64,000 nucleotides of DNA, from assembly GCF_030504955.1 (NCBI RefSeq), contig NZ_JAUKTR010000003.1, forward strand, positions 248,001 through 312,000. Direction: 5' to 3'. Each line of letters begins with the position of its first letter. Position 1 is the stretch's first letter. Both the position numbers and the translations under genes were made by a program. Of the stretch, positions 51,638 through 59,436 are shown in pieces. The notes under the pieces were generated by a model. It searched no databases and was not told where the DNA came from. It saw nothing but the letters and a program-made list of their open reading frames with translations. This DNA is from Peiella sedimenti. GTDB taxonomy: Bacteria > Pseudomonadota > Alphaproteobacteria > Caulobacterales > Caulobacteraceae.

Positions 51638-53683
51638 TCAGAAGCGGGCGCGCAGGCCGACAAAGGCGGAGCGGCCTTCGCCCGGCCAGAAGACGGCGTT
51701 GGAGGCCACGCGGGCGTCGGTTATGGCGTTGGCATTGGAGACATAGACCTGATTGGTCAGGTTTCGTGCGTCCAAGAACACGGTCACATGCCCGCCAATC
51801 TCAAGCGAGCCGTTCAGGGACCAGACCAGATAGCCTGGGCTCTTCATCGTGTTGGCGTAGTCGGCCCAGGTGTCGCCGGGCGCCCATTCTAGCGACGGCG
51901 CCACGGAGAAGACGCCTGCGCGACTGAAGCGCAGTTCGGCGTGATAATGATGCTCGGGAACGACCGGCAGCTGATTGCTCCCGTACCGGCCGTCCCCATC
52001 GAACCGGAAGTTCGACCAGGCATAGGTCTGGTTCAGTTCCAGCTTGCCGAAGTCTCCTTCCCCCAGCGTCATGTTCAGGCCAGCCTCGACCCCCGAATGA
52101 AGGGTCGGCCCGGCGTTGAAGGTGGCGGCAGGAATATCAGGACCCGGCACGAAGGTGAGCAGCTCATTCTCGACCGTCATGTGATAGGCCGCCCAATCCC
52201 AGGCGAGCCTGCCTGCGCGCCCGCGCGCTCCGAGCTCATAGGTCCAGGCTTCCTGCATCCGGACGGGAACAAAGGCGGGCACGGGCGTCTGCACCAAGGC
52301 GGAGAAGTTCGGCGGCTCCACGCTGCGCGTGACATTGGCGAAGACCTGCTGTCCGCCTTCAGCTTCCCAAAGGAGACCGAGCCGAGGCGCGATCCAAGCA
52401 AACTCGGCGTCGTCGCTGCGCAACGGGTTCAAGCGGTCGGCATAGTCACGCGTGGCTCGACCGGCCGTCGCCCCGCCCACGATGGCGAGACGGTCGGTGA
52501 CGAACAGCCGGCCTTCGGCGAACACATCCAGCGCCAGCGCCTCCTGGCGTCCGTCACCCAGCCGGGGCCCGCGCGCGCCCGCGGCATTGACAAAGGTCTG
52601 CTGATCCAGCCCGCCCGAGCGCAACCAGGCGCCCACCAGTAGGTCCGCGTTGCGGCCGCCGATCCTGCCCTCCCACGCCGCTCGGCCAAAGGCGCCCAGG
52701 TTCAGACTGGCTTGGTCGATGACGATGGAGATAGGGTGGTCCAGAGACTTACTCGCCGCATAGAGCCCGCCTTCGAAGCGCCAGTCATCTGCCCATTGAA
52801 AGCTCAGCTCTAACGCGCCGCGCACAGAGGTCATGTCTCTGCGGTAGTCCCGCGCCACCACGCCCGGCGCGGCCTGGGTCGGATCCATGAGCGCCTGGTC
52901 CAGCGTCAGTGCGCCAGGTATGTCGTTACTGATGTCAGCGACGCTGAGGACTAGTCTGATTTCCCCAGCCCCTCCCAGCTCATGACCGGCGCTAATGCTG
53001 AGGCGCTGCGACGATTGAGCCGAGTGGTCTCGCCACCCGTCGGCGGAAAGGAGCGTAATGCCCGTCCAGGCGTCCCAATCGCCCCGGCGGCGCGCCGCTT
53101 CGCCGTGGACACGCCGGGTTTCAAAGGAGCCCCCCTCAAGGCGCAGCTGGTTGCGGTCGGGGGCGTTGCGGCCAGTGGGTGTGTTCAGTTCGATGGCGCC
53201 GCCCATGGTCGCGCCGCCGAAGCGCAGGGCGTTGCCGCCCTTGTACACCTCAATATAGCGGGCGCTGAGCAGGTCGATCTCCTGAAAGTCACCAAAGCCG
53301 TCCGCCTGATTGAAGGGGATGCCGTCCTGGACGAGGATGACCCCACGGTTATGGGAGGCGTTGCCGACGCCGGAGCCTCGGATGGACAGACGCACGTCCT
53401 CGCCCCAGCGGCGTTGGGCGTAGACGCCCGGCACAGCGTGCAGAGCCTCACCCAGATGGGTGGCGAGGTGATCCTCGTAAGTTTCGCGCGCCACCACTGC
53501 GACCGCGCCGGGCGTCTTCTGGGCTTCTGCTCGCGCCCTCCGCGCCGCGAGAGGATCGCCAGGCAGGCTCTGCGCCGTGACCACGACCTCCTCCACCACC
53601 GTGGGGGCGCCATCGGCCTCCGCAGCTAGGAGAGCGGGCGCCGCAGTCGCCAGGGCAAGGGCTGAAACGGTGGTGAGGAACAT
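51638..53683 (-). CDS. TonB-dependent outer-membrane receptor (probable copper uptake)
   Basis: A 681-residue receptor. The signal sequence ends around LLAAEA. The plug domain has VVEEVVVTAQSLPGDPLAAR as TonB-box and start, then HAVPGVYAQRRWGEDVRLS, IRGSGVGNASHNRGVILVQD and a closing ELNTPTGRN. The barrel ends in SAFVGLRARF. The ligand cannot be read directly. The partner YcnI gene, the copper enzymes of the island and an NnrR box at 53755-53768 argue for copper uptake in anoxia, as with NosA/OprC-like receptors. That assignment is inference. Confidence 0.85.
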   Translation of the reverse strand: MFLTTVSALALATAAPALLAAEADGAPTVVEEVVVTAQSLPGDPLAARRARAEAQKTPGAVAVVARETYEDHLATHLGEALHAVPGVYAQRRWGEDVRLSIRGSGVGNASHNRGVILVQDGIPFNQADGFGDFQEIDLLSARYIEVYKGGNALRFGGATMGGAIELNTPTGRNAPDRNQLRLEGGSFETRRVHGEAARRRGDWDAWTGITLLSADGWRDHSAQSSQRLSISAGHELGGAGEIRLVLSVADISNDIPGALTLDQALMDPTQAAPGVVARDYRRDMTSVRGALELSFQWADDWRFEGGLYAASKSLDHPISIVIDQASLNLGAFGRAAWEGRIGGRNADLLVGAWLRSGGLDQQTFVNAAGARGPRLGDGRQEALALDVFAEGRLFVTDRLAIVGGATAGRATRDYADRLNPLRSDDAEFAWIAPRLGLLWEAEGGQQVFANVTRSVEPPNFSALVQTPVPAFVPVRMQEAWTYELGARGRAGRLAWDWAAYHMTVENELLTFVPGPDIPAATFNAGPTLHSGVEAGLNMTLGEGDFGKLELNQTYAWSNFRFDGDGRYGSNQLPVVPEHHYHAELRFSRAGVFSVAPSLEWAPGDTWADYANTMKSPGYLVWSLNGSLEIGGHVTVFLDARNLTNQVYVSNANAITDARVASNAVFWPGEGRSAFVGLRARF

Positions 53684-53754
53684 GGCGGGACCACAGGCGG
53701 AGTCGCGACCGGCTTGGCCGCCCGCCCTTATCGCCGTCCCGGCTCCTGACGAGA

Positions 53755-53768
53755 TTGAGCCGGCGCAA
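53755..53768 (-). promoter_or_regulatory. NnrR-type box ahead of the TonB receptor
   Basis: TTGAGCCGGCGCAA, TTGNG-N4-CGCAA, 72 bp upstream of the receptor start. Same half-sites as the ybaN and nrdJ boxes. Confidence 0.65.
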
Positions 53769-53801
53769 GACCGGGCCTCCGCAATCGTCCGCTACGGGGT
53801 T

Positions 53802-54200
53802 CTACAGGGCCGCGAAAACGCCCAGGGGATCGTGCGCCCGCGCCACGGTGATGATAAACAGGAAGACGACCAAGGCCGCCGCCCAAGCGACCGTGCGCTG
53901 TCGAGGCGTACGCCCGCGTTTGAGGGCGAAGCTGCCCAGCACGACATAACCGACCAGCAACATCACCTTCGTCGTCAGCCAGACGTCCGCAAAGGGGTAC
54001 TGTTGTATGATCGTCATCAGCATAAGGGCGGCTGTCAGAAGCACCGTGTCGATGGCGTAGCTCAGCCAGCGCAGCGGTCTGGCCATGGCCCAACCTTGTC
54101 TAAACAGGTTCAACGCCGCTCCGCGGAGGAAGAACAGGCTGCCGCTGGCGATGACAGCGCCGATGTGGACGTGGCGAATCTGGATGTAGAATTCTTCCAC
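53802..54200 (-). CDS. SirB family membrane protein
   Basis: A 132-residue protein with four membrane helices. The GTG at 54200 is preferred, with AGGAAGG upstream, over a longer frame to 54272. RHVHIGAVIASGSLFFLRGA and the following helices match the SirB/DUF family; the two His near the start are conserved. SirB function is not established; members are near respiratory genes. It precedes no gene on the same strand closely: the next downstream is the NnrR-box/TonB gene. It is likely transcribed with or near the oxidase operon. Confidence 0.75.
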   Translation of the reverse strand: MEEFYIQIRHVHIGAVIASGSLFFLRGAALNLFRQGWAMARPLRWLSYAIDTVLLTAALMLMTIIQQYPFADVWLTTKVMLLVGYVVLGSFALKRGRTPRQRTVAWAAALVVFLFIITVARAHDPLGVFAAL

Positions 54201-54301
54201 CGGAGAACCTTCCTGTAGCGGCGCGGCCAGCGGGGTCCACGCGCCCCGGAGGCATTCAAAACATTGCCGCAAGGCAGCCAGCGGCTGCCCGCACCAACCG
54301 T

Positions 54302-55147
54302 CTAGCGCGTGCCCTGATAATAGGCCGCCAGCTCACGCCGCTCCTGTTCGGTCAGGGCCGCTGAGATGGTCCGCATGCGCTGGTAGATGTCGTTGCGGCG
54401 CCCGCCGTTGGCGTAGGCGGTCAGCTGGGCCTCCAGATAGGCGGCGTGCTGGCCGTTGATCATCGGCGTCTCGATGGGGCCGCCGGCGCCACGCGCATGA
54501 CAGGCGTTGCAGGCGGGGATGCCGCGCGAAGGATCCCCCTCGCTGACCAGGCGCTGCAGCCGCTCGTCCGGCAGGGGATTGCGCGTGCCCAGCCGCAGGT
54601 CGTCGGAGGCCTCGGCATAGTAGGCGGCGATGGCGGCCAGCTCCTGTTCGCTCAAGGCCTCGGCCACTGGCGTCATCTGTTCATTGAAGCGGGCGCCGGA
54701 GCGATAGTCGTGCAGCTGCTTGTAGATGGCCGCCGCTGACTGACCAGCCAGATGCGGGAAGTTTGGGCTTGGCGACACTCCTGACTCGCCGTGACACGCC
54801 GAGCAGACTTCCTGCGCCAGCCGCTGGCCCGTGGCGCGGTCGGCGCCGCTGAGCGTGTTCAGGATGGCAGGGGTCCACGCTACGTTCGACACGGGTTGGG
54901 CGGGGGTGTCGCTGACCGGCTGGCGCATGGCGGGCGAGCCGGGGCTGACGCCGACAGCGCGGCAGATTGCCGACCACGGATCGATGCCGGCCTGAGCGCC
55001 CTGGGCCACTGGGATAATGACGAAGCCTAGCACTCCGAAGACGGCGACGAAGCCCACTACCACCATGACGGCGGTGCGCGCCCACAGGCGGCCGGCGCGG
55101 CGCTCAGCTTCTGTCTCAGGCGTGTTGTGAGGGTCCGGCGAGGCCAT
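54302..55147 (-). CDS. Membrane-anchored dihaem cytochrome c
   Basis: A 281-residue protein; the ATG at 55147 is chosen for GGAGG upstream. An N-terminal helix (TAVMVVVGFVAVFGVLGFVI) anchors it in the membrane. Two CxxCH haem c sites: EVCSACHGESGVSPSPNFPH and IPACNACHARGAGG, each followed by a Met ligand region (NEQMTPVAEAL; TPMINGQHAAYL), the pattern of c4-type cytochromes. It follows the B-type oxidase subunit I by 1 bp, so it is probably its electron donor or an integral subunit. Confidence 0.88.
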   Translation of the reverse strand: MASPDPHNTPETEAERRAGRLWARTAVMVVVGFVAVFGVLGFVIIPVAQGAQAGIDPWSAICRAVGVSPGSPAMRQPVSDTPAQPVSNVAWTPAILNTLSGADRATGQRLAQEVCSACHGESGVSPSPNFPHLAGQSAAAIYKQLHDYRSGARFNEQMTPVAEALSEQELAAIAAYYAEASDDLRLGTRNPLPDERLQRLVSEGDPSRGIPACNACHARGAGGPIETPMINGQHAAYLEAQLTAYANGGRRNDIYQRMRTISAALTEQERRELAAYYQGTR

Positions 55148-55148
55148 C

Positions 55149-56777
55149 TCAGCCTCCGATCCGGTGGACGATGGCCTCAGGCGCATCCGTAAGGAAGAAC
55201 TGCAGGATTGGCCAGCCGTAGGCCGCCAGCATCAACAGGGCCACCAGCAGGTTCCACAGGGTGAAGCCGTTTAGAACCTCGGGCACCCGACGCGGCGGAT
55301 GAGCGGCCAAGGCGTAGCGATAGGGCTCGGTCGGGCCAGGCTGTCGCGCCCATTTCCTATGCGGCGGCAGAAGGTTGACGATGAACAGCGCCGCGCTGGC
55401 CAGCAGGATCAGCCCGCCGATCAGCGAGACGATCACCCACGGACCCCAGCCGGCGATCATCGGGTCGGAATAGTCGAAGGTGGCCACGCGCCGCCACTGG
55501 CCTTGCAGGCCGAGATAGTGCCACGGGATGGTCATCACCATCATGCCGACGGCCCAGAGCCACAGCTGAAGCCGAAGGCGGCCTGGGCTGCGGAAGGTCC
55601 AGCCGGTCAGGTGCGGCCAGATCGAATAGGCGATGGCGAAATACATGATGACCACGGTGCCGCCGAAGATCAGGTGGAAGTGCGCCGTGACCCAGCTGGT
55701 GTTGTGGATCATGGCGTTCATGCCGTAGCTCATATTGATCAGGCCGCCGCCGCCGCCGAACCACAACATGAAGAAGGCCAGGCCCGTGGCCAGGGTCATG
55801 GGGTTCTTCCAGGGCAGGGCCTTTATCCAGCCGAACACCCCCGTGCCACCGCGCAGCCGCGCCGCCAGCTCCATCGAGGCCGAGATGGTGAAGACCGTCA
55901 GGAAGGTGGGCACCGAGACCAGGAAGGTCAGGGCCGCCTGCACGAACTTGAAACCGGTTGAGTGCTCCGGGTCCATGAACAGATGGTGCATGCCGACCGG
56001 CAGGCTGTAGAGCAGGAACAGCACGAAGGTCAGCCGCCCCATGGTGTCGGAATAGAGCCGCCCGCCCGCCTCGCGCGGGGCCATGGTGTAGAAGGCGATA
56101 TAGGCGGGGATCAGCCAGAAATAGACGATGGCGTGCAGGGTCCAGCTGAACAGGGTGCGCGACAGGCCCACGTCGACGGTGTGGATCCAGCCGAAGGCCG
56201 CCGGGATCACCTGGAACAACAGCTCGGCCGCGACGCCGATGGTGGTCCACAGCCACATGACCGCATTGGCCACGGTGGCGAACATGGCCAGGGGCACGGG
56301 CTCGCCGAGATTGGCGCGCTTCCACTGCGCCATGGCTACAATCATCAGGCCGCACCATATCCACGAGGCCACGACGACCAGAACCAGGCCGATGTAGAAC
56401 CAGGGGCTGCCGGTCAGCGGCGGGTAGAAGGTGAACAGGACCGTGGCGTTGTTGGTGACGATGGCCAGCACCGCCATCAAGACACCGAGGATGCCCATCC
56501 AGAAGGCCGCCCAAGCCCAGGTCTTGCCGGGCAGGGGACGCTTCAGGGCGGTCTCGGCGACGAAATAGCCGAAGCCCATGATGAAGAAGGTGGTCAGCAC
56601 ATAGCCCATGGAGACGCCGTGCATCGTCACCGAGTTGAAATAGTTCTCGGCGGTCAGGAAGGGTGCGCGCAGGGGGCTTCTGGCCCACATCTGCCAGACG
56701 CCCAGGATGATGGCGACGCTGAAGGTGGCGAAGGCCACCCACATATGGGTCAGGACAAGGCGGCGGGTCGTCAGCAT
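55149..56777 (-). CDS. B-type (ba3-like) haem-copper oxidase subunit I
   Basis: A 542-residue polytopic protein. The active-site segment LHAIVYFWLIPAYIAFYTMA has the His-x-x-x-Tyr pair of B-family oxygen reductases, with PREAGG following as in Thermus ba3. Other ligands: TMHGVSMGY, HHLFMDPEHST and VTAHFHLIFGGTVVIMYF (CuB/haem His). The presence of the cross-linked Tyr argues against a nitric oxide reductase of the same family. It reduces O2 with electrons from cytochrome c. It is encoded between the CuA subunit and the dihaem cytochrome c in one operon. High-affinity microaerobic respiration is the likely role. Confidence 0.9.
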   Translation of the reverse strand: MLTTRRLVLTHMWVAFATFSVAIILGVWQMWARSPLRAPFLTAENYFNSVTMHGVSMGYVLTTFFIMGFGYFVAETALKRPLPGKTWAWAAFWMGILGVLMAVLAIVTNNATVLFTFYPPLTGSPWFYIGLVLVVVASWIWCGLMIVAMAQWKRANLGEPVPLAMFATVANAVMWLWTTIGVAAELLFQVIPAAFGWIHTVDVGLSRTLFSWTLHAIVYFWLIPAYIAFYTMAPREAGGRLYSDTMGRLTFVLFLLYSLPVGMHHLFMDPEHSTGFKFVQAALTFLVSVPTFLTVFTISASMELAARLRGGTGVFGWIKALPWKNPMTLATGLAFFMLWFGGGGGLINMSYGMNAMIHNTSWVTAHFHLIFGGTVVIMYFAIAYSIWPHLTGWTFRSPGRLRLQLWLWAVGMMVMTIPWHYLGLQGQWRRVATFDYSDPMIAGWGPWVIVSLIGGLILLASAALFIVNLLPPHRKWARQPGPTEPYRYALAAHPPRRVPEVLNGFTLWNLLVALLMLAAYGWPILQFFLTDAPEAIVHRIGG

Positions 56778-56781
56778 CGGA

Positions 56782-57486
56782 TCATTCCCCCGTGGCGGGC
56801 TGGGCCGCCGCTACCGCGTCTTGTGTGGCCTGGGCCGGATCGGGCGAAGGCTCGCCGCTTACCAGAGGGCCTTGGGCCTGAGCGCCCGCATCCACATCGC
56901 CGGCCGGAACGCCCGGCGCGGCGGTGTTCACGAGCGGCGTCTGGCCCTCGCAATGGGCGCGGCCGTCGGGTCCAGGGCGGAACTGATCGGCCGGAACCAC
57001 CTGGACCCGCGCGATCATCTCACTGTGGCCCAGGCCGCAGAACTCGTGGCAGGGCATCAGCATGTCGCCGGACTGGCGGAAGACCGTGTGAACCTGGGCC
57101 ACATAGCCCGGCACGATCATGGTGTTGACGTTGGTGCCGGTGATCAGAATGCCGTGGATCACGTCCGGGCTGACGAAGCGGAAGGTGACTTCGCGGCCCT
57201 GTGGCACCATCAGACAGTTAGGCACGAAGGCGAACTGGGTCGCCACCATGCGCACCGTCACCCGGCCGTCGGGCTCGACCGTCGTGCCCAGGTTCGACTC
57301 GGTGAACTCCCCCTGCATATGCAGGGTGGCGGGGTCGGCGTGCTCGATGTTGCTGGGCGGGTTCATGCGCATGGTGATCGCCGCCCACAGCACGGCGGCG
57401 AAGATGATGAACACCACGGCGCCCGCCGCCAGAGCCCAGCGCAACTCGGACTTGACGACCTTTTCCTCTCCCTCGGGTCCGGACAT
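56782..57486 (-). CDS. Haem-copper oxidase subunit II with CuA site
   Basis: A 234-residue protein with one N-terminal membrane helix (LRWALAAGAVVFIIFAAVLW) and a periplasmic cupredoxin domain. The CuA ligands are His in SPDVIHGILITGTN and the motif MPCHEFCGLGHSEM (Cys-x-x-x-Cys-x-x-x-His-x-x-Met). It passes electrons from cytochrome c to subunit I. The C-terminal 60 residues are Ala/Pro/Gln-rich and probably disordered, with a Cys in GRAHCEGQTPL, an extension not usual for ba3 subunit II. It lies 4 bp upstream of subunit I. Confidence 0.92.
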   Translation of the reverse strand: MSGPEGEEKVVKSELRWALAAGAVVFIIFAAVLWAAITMRMNPPSNIEHADPATLHMQGEFTESNLGTTVEPDGRVTVRMVATQFAFVPNCLMVPQGREVTFRFVSPDVIHGILITGTNVNTMIVPGYVAQVHTVFRQSGDMLMPCHEFCGLGHSEMIARVQVVPADQFRPGPDGRAHCEGQTPLVNTAAPGVPAGDVDAGAQAQGPLVSGEPSPDPAQATQDAVAAAQPATGE

Positions 57487-57489
57487 GGC

Positions 57490-57681
57490 TCAGCCCACCG
57501 TGCCGCGCGGAAGGAAGACGAAGATGTAGATGGCCAACCAGGCCACGATCAGCAGCCCGACGGTCAGGCCCGCCAGGGCGAACGCGCCCTTGGGGGTCTC
57601 GCGCATGGCCTCGTCAATCTGGGATTGGGACAGGCCGTCATCATCCTCGACCACGGATGTGGGGTGGGGTTCTTCGACCAA
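57490..57681 (-). CDS. Small single-span oxidase subunit (IIa-like)
   Basis: A 63-residue protein starting at TTG 57681, chosen because AGGGAGGG lies just upstream and the longer frame has no support. An acidic N-terminus (VEEPHPTSVVEDDDGLSQSQ), then MRETPKGAFALAGLTVGLLI and one membrane helix (AWLAIYIFVFLPRGTV). The single-helix layout and its place directly before the CuA subunit (3 bp) resemble subunit IIa of Thermus ba3 oxidase. No longer homologue is recognised. Confidence 0.7.
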   Translation of the reverse strand: MVEEPHPTSVVEDDDGLSQSQIDEAMRETPKGAFALAGLTVGLLIVAWLAIYIFVFLPRGTVG

Positions 57682-57854
57682 GCCTGGCCCTCCCTGCCTA
57701 GCTCTACCGCAGGTCAACGAAGACCCGATCACCAAGTTCCAGCCTAGGTTCCTCGGAAGCGCGGTCAACTAGGGGTAATACGTAACCGCTGTCAGGTTCA
57801 CGGCCCCGGCATGCGGCAAGCCCAAACCCAGCAGCTTCAGGCGACAGCGGCCGA

Positions 57855-58187
57855 CTATGCGGTCCGGGCCCCGGTGCAGAAGCGGCGAAGGGTGGGGCGG
57901 CTGATCAGATGTCGCTGTGTGTAGAAAGTGTTACAGACGGCGGCGTGGGTGGTGAGGAAGCGCTGGGCTGAGGCTCCTTCGCCGGATCGGCAGGTAAGAA
58001 TTCTCAGCCCGATTGTTCCCCCGAAGTCGTCCCGGCGGGTGACGTCCCTCCAGGCCAAGTTCGGGCAGGACGGATTGATACGACACCAGGCCGTCCGTGG
58101 TGATGCGCTGCGCACCTCAATGCCACGCTGAGCCAGCAACTCCTCCACATCCCGCAGGCTGAGCGAGAAGCGGAAATAGAGCCACAC
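57855..58187 (-). pseudogene. IS6-family transposase remnant
   Basis: About 110 codons. The N-terminal MWLYFRFSLSLRDVEELLAQ RGIEV pattern and the C-terminal LTTHAAVCNTFYTQRHLISR resemble the two ends of an IS6/IS26-type transposase, but the central DDE catalytic core is missing (deletion joins the ends). No complete inverted repeats were found. It sits at the right end of element 2 and may mark an old rearrangement. Confidence 0.75.
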
Positions 58188-58190
58188 CGC

Positions 58191-58466
58191 ATGTCAGATC
58201 ACATCGGGCGCGCGCTGGTGGCGTGGAATCTGCGAAAATTGCGGACGGAGCGGAGCATCTCGCAAGAGAAGCTGGCCGCCGATACGGGCGTGGACCGAGC
58301 TTACGTCGGCGAGCTTGAGCGAGGCCGCGGCAACGCAACCGTGGACCTTTTAGAGCGGCTCGCTCAGGTCCTGGGCGTTCCTCTGGGCGAGTTTTTCGTG
58401 GAGCCGGAGGCGTCCTCACTTCCGCCGCCTGCGCTGCCAAGCGGGCGACGCGCCAGGGCAGGCTGA
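58191..58466 (+). CDS. XRE family regulator near the right end of element 2
   Basis: A 91-residue DNA-binding protein. Residues about 10-66 are the helix-turn-helix: WNLRKLRTERSISQEKLAAD, TGVDRAYVGELERGRGNATV, then a Pro/Arg-rich tail (PPPALPSGRRARAG). Divergent from the transposase remnant (3 bp between their ends) and followed by the right-end block. It may control element functions such as excision, or be a leftover of the IS event. No partner toxin is beside it. Confidence 0.75.
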   Translation: MSDHIGRALVAWNLRKLRTERSISQEKLAADTGVDRAYVGELERGRGNATVDLLERLAQVLGVPLGEFFVEPEASSLPPPALPSGRRARAG

Positions 58467-58481
58467 CCCAGTCCGGCAAGT

Positions 58482-58693
58482 GTGCCTTGACCTTCGACCG
58501 CTGTGGGTGTTCGTTACAAGGCGCTGTCGAAGAAGCTGATAAAAATCAGATTGTTGGTTTGCCTGTAGGAATGGTCCAATCAGCCGTGGTCAAGCCCATG
58601 GAATGCCCACAAAACGTGGGCGGGGACACTGATTTCCTTTAATTTTCCGACCTGTGGATAATTTCAAGCTATTGAAATCATTGACGATGTGAC
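58482..58693 (+). repeat. Right-end block of element 2
   Basis: About 210 bp similar to 33781-33992. Shared tracts include GCCTTGACCTTCGA, GGAATGGTCCAAT, AATGCCCACAAAACGTGGGC and TGGATAATTTCAAGC in nearly the same spacing. No gene is seen. Confidence 0.75.
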
Positions 58694-58750
58694 CGTTGAC
58701 ATCGTAGGGGTCACAGGTTCAATCCCTGTCGCGTCCACCATTCTTTTCAA
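58694..58750 (+). repeat. Direct repeat copy 3: right att site
   Basis: 57 bp identical by eye to copy 1 (1823-1879). It contains the tRNA-Val anticodon loop to CCA and the 10 bp after, but the 5' half of the tRNA is absent. Downstream sequence begins the chromosomal flank. Confidence 0.88.
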
Positions 58751-58848
58751 TGAATTAGGCGGTTCGAGCGCGCCGACGCTCACCAGAGACTCTCCAGAAA
58801 CTCGTTGTGCGCCATAGTGCTCTCCGTTCCGCAAGGGGTGGCCTCGGT

Positions 58849-59436
58849 TCAGTCTGACGCGTCGATGACCCAATCGAAGGACGCCTCGGTCATCATTGCC
58901 GAGAAGTACCAGTCCTCCGCCGCGTGCCATTGGCGCTCCCAAGGACCTATCTCTCCTTCCCGCGCTTGGAGTCGGCTGTCTCGGATGTCGGACGCCGCCG
59001 TAGCCAAGACCTTCGCATCCAGAACGTGGTGGAGGTCGGGATGGCAACTGTAGACCCCTTCGACGATGATTAGGTCAGCTGGCTCCAGGTGTGTGGTCTG
59101 GACTTCCAGCCGCCCATCGAAGGCTTCCCAATCGAACGCGCGGTACCTGGCCGGCTTCCCTGCCCTCAGATCCTCGAGGACTCGGGCAAGTCGGAGACGG
59201 TCAATGCAGAGGTCTGCCAACTGCTCTGGACGCCCGTTCACGAGGGTCGTGCCGCCGGCGAAGAAGTCGTCGCCGCCAACGACCACTCCGGCAGCTTCGG
59301 CCGCGATGGTTTGCGCAAGGGTCGATTTGCCAACGCCGCTGCGACCATCGAGCCCTACGACCATCGGCCCTCGTTCGGTACGGGCCAGGCGAAGGCCTTC
59401 GAGCCACTCCGACAAGCGGGGGGTCTTGGCCATCAT
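58849..59436 (-). CDS. P-loop kinase of the uridine kinase-like group
   Basis: A 195-residue protein; the ATG pair at 59436/59433 follows GGAG, so this start is chosen over 59508. The Walker A is GLDGRSGVGKSTLAQTI; then VVVGGDDFFAGG (substrate loop), RYRAFDWEAFDGRLE and LIIVEGVYSCHPDLHHVLDA (Walker B Asp/Glu region), which fit the uridine kinase/phosphoribulokinase-like fold. Substrate unknown. It is the first gene outside the right att site and may be the original neighbour of tRNA-Val. Confidence 0.75.
   Translation of the reverse strand: MMAKTPRLSEWLEGLRLARTERGPMVVGLDGRSGVGKSTLAQTIAAEAAGVVVGGDDFFAGGTTLVNGRPEQLADLCIDRLRLARVLEDLRAGKPARYRAFDWEAFDGRLEVQTTHLEPADLIIVEGVYSCHPDLHHVLDAKVLATAASDIRDSRLQAREGEIGPWERQWHAAEDWYFSAMMTEASFDWVIDASD

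Larger units (their letters stand above)
33993..58750. mobile_element. Putative integrative element 2: denitrification/low-oxygen island
   Basis: About 24.8 kb bounded by two 57-bp copies of the tRNA-Val 3' end. It carries the left-end block (34050-34130) and right-end block (58482-58693) seen on element 1. It includes nirK, qnorB, nnrS, hemN, nnrR, fixLJ/fixK, nrdJ, pseudoazurin, a ba3-type oxidase, copper-related genes and, near the right end, an XRE regulator and an IS6 remnant. No integrase or transposase that could move it is seen, so if mobile it would depend on an enzyme in trans. Confidence 0.7.

Noticed and set aside
55149-56777. Nitric oxide reductase of the B-family type instead of an oxidase
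   Set aside because: The His-x-x-x-Tyr pair typical for O2 reduction is present and the partner subunit has a full CuA site. A minor chance remains and is listed as a finding.
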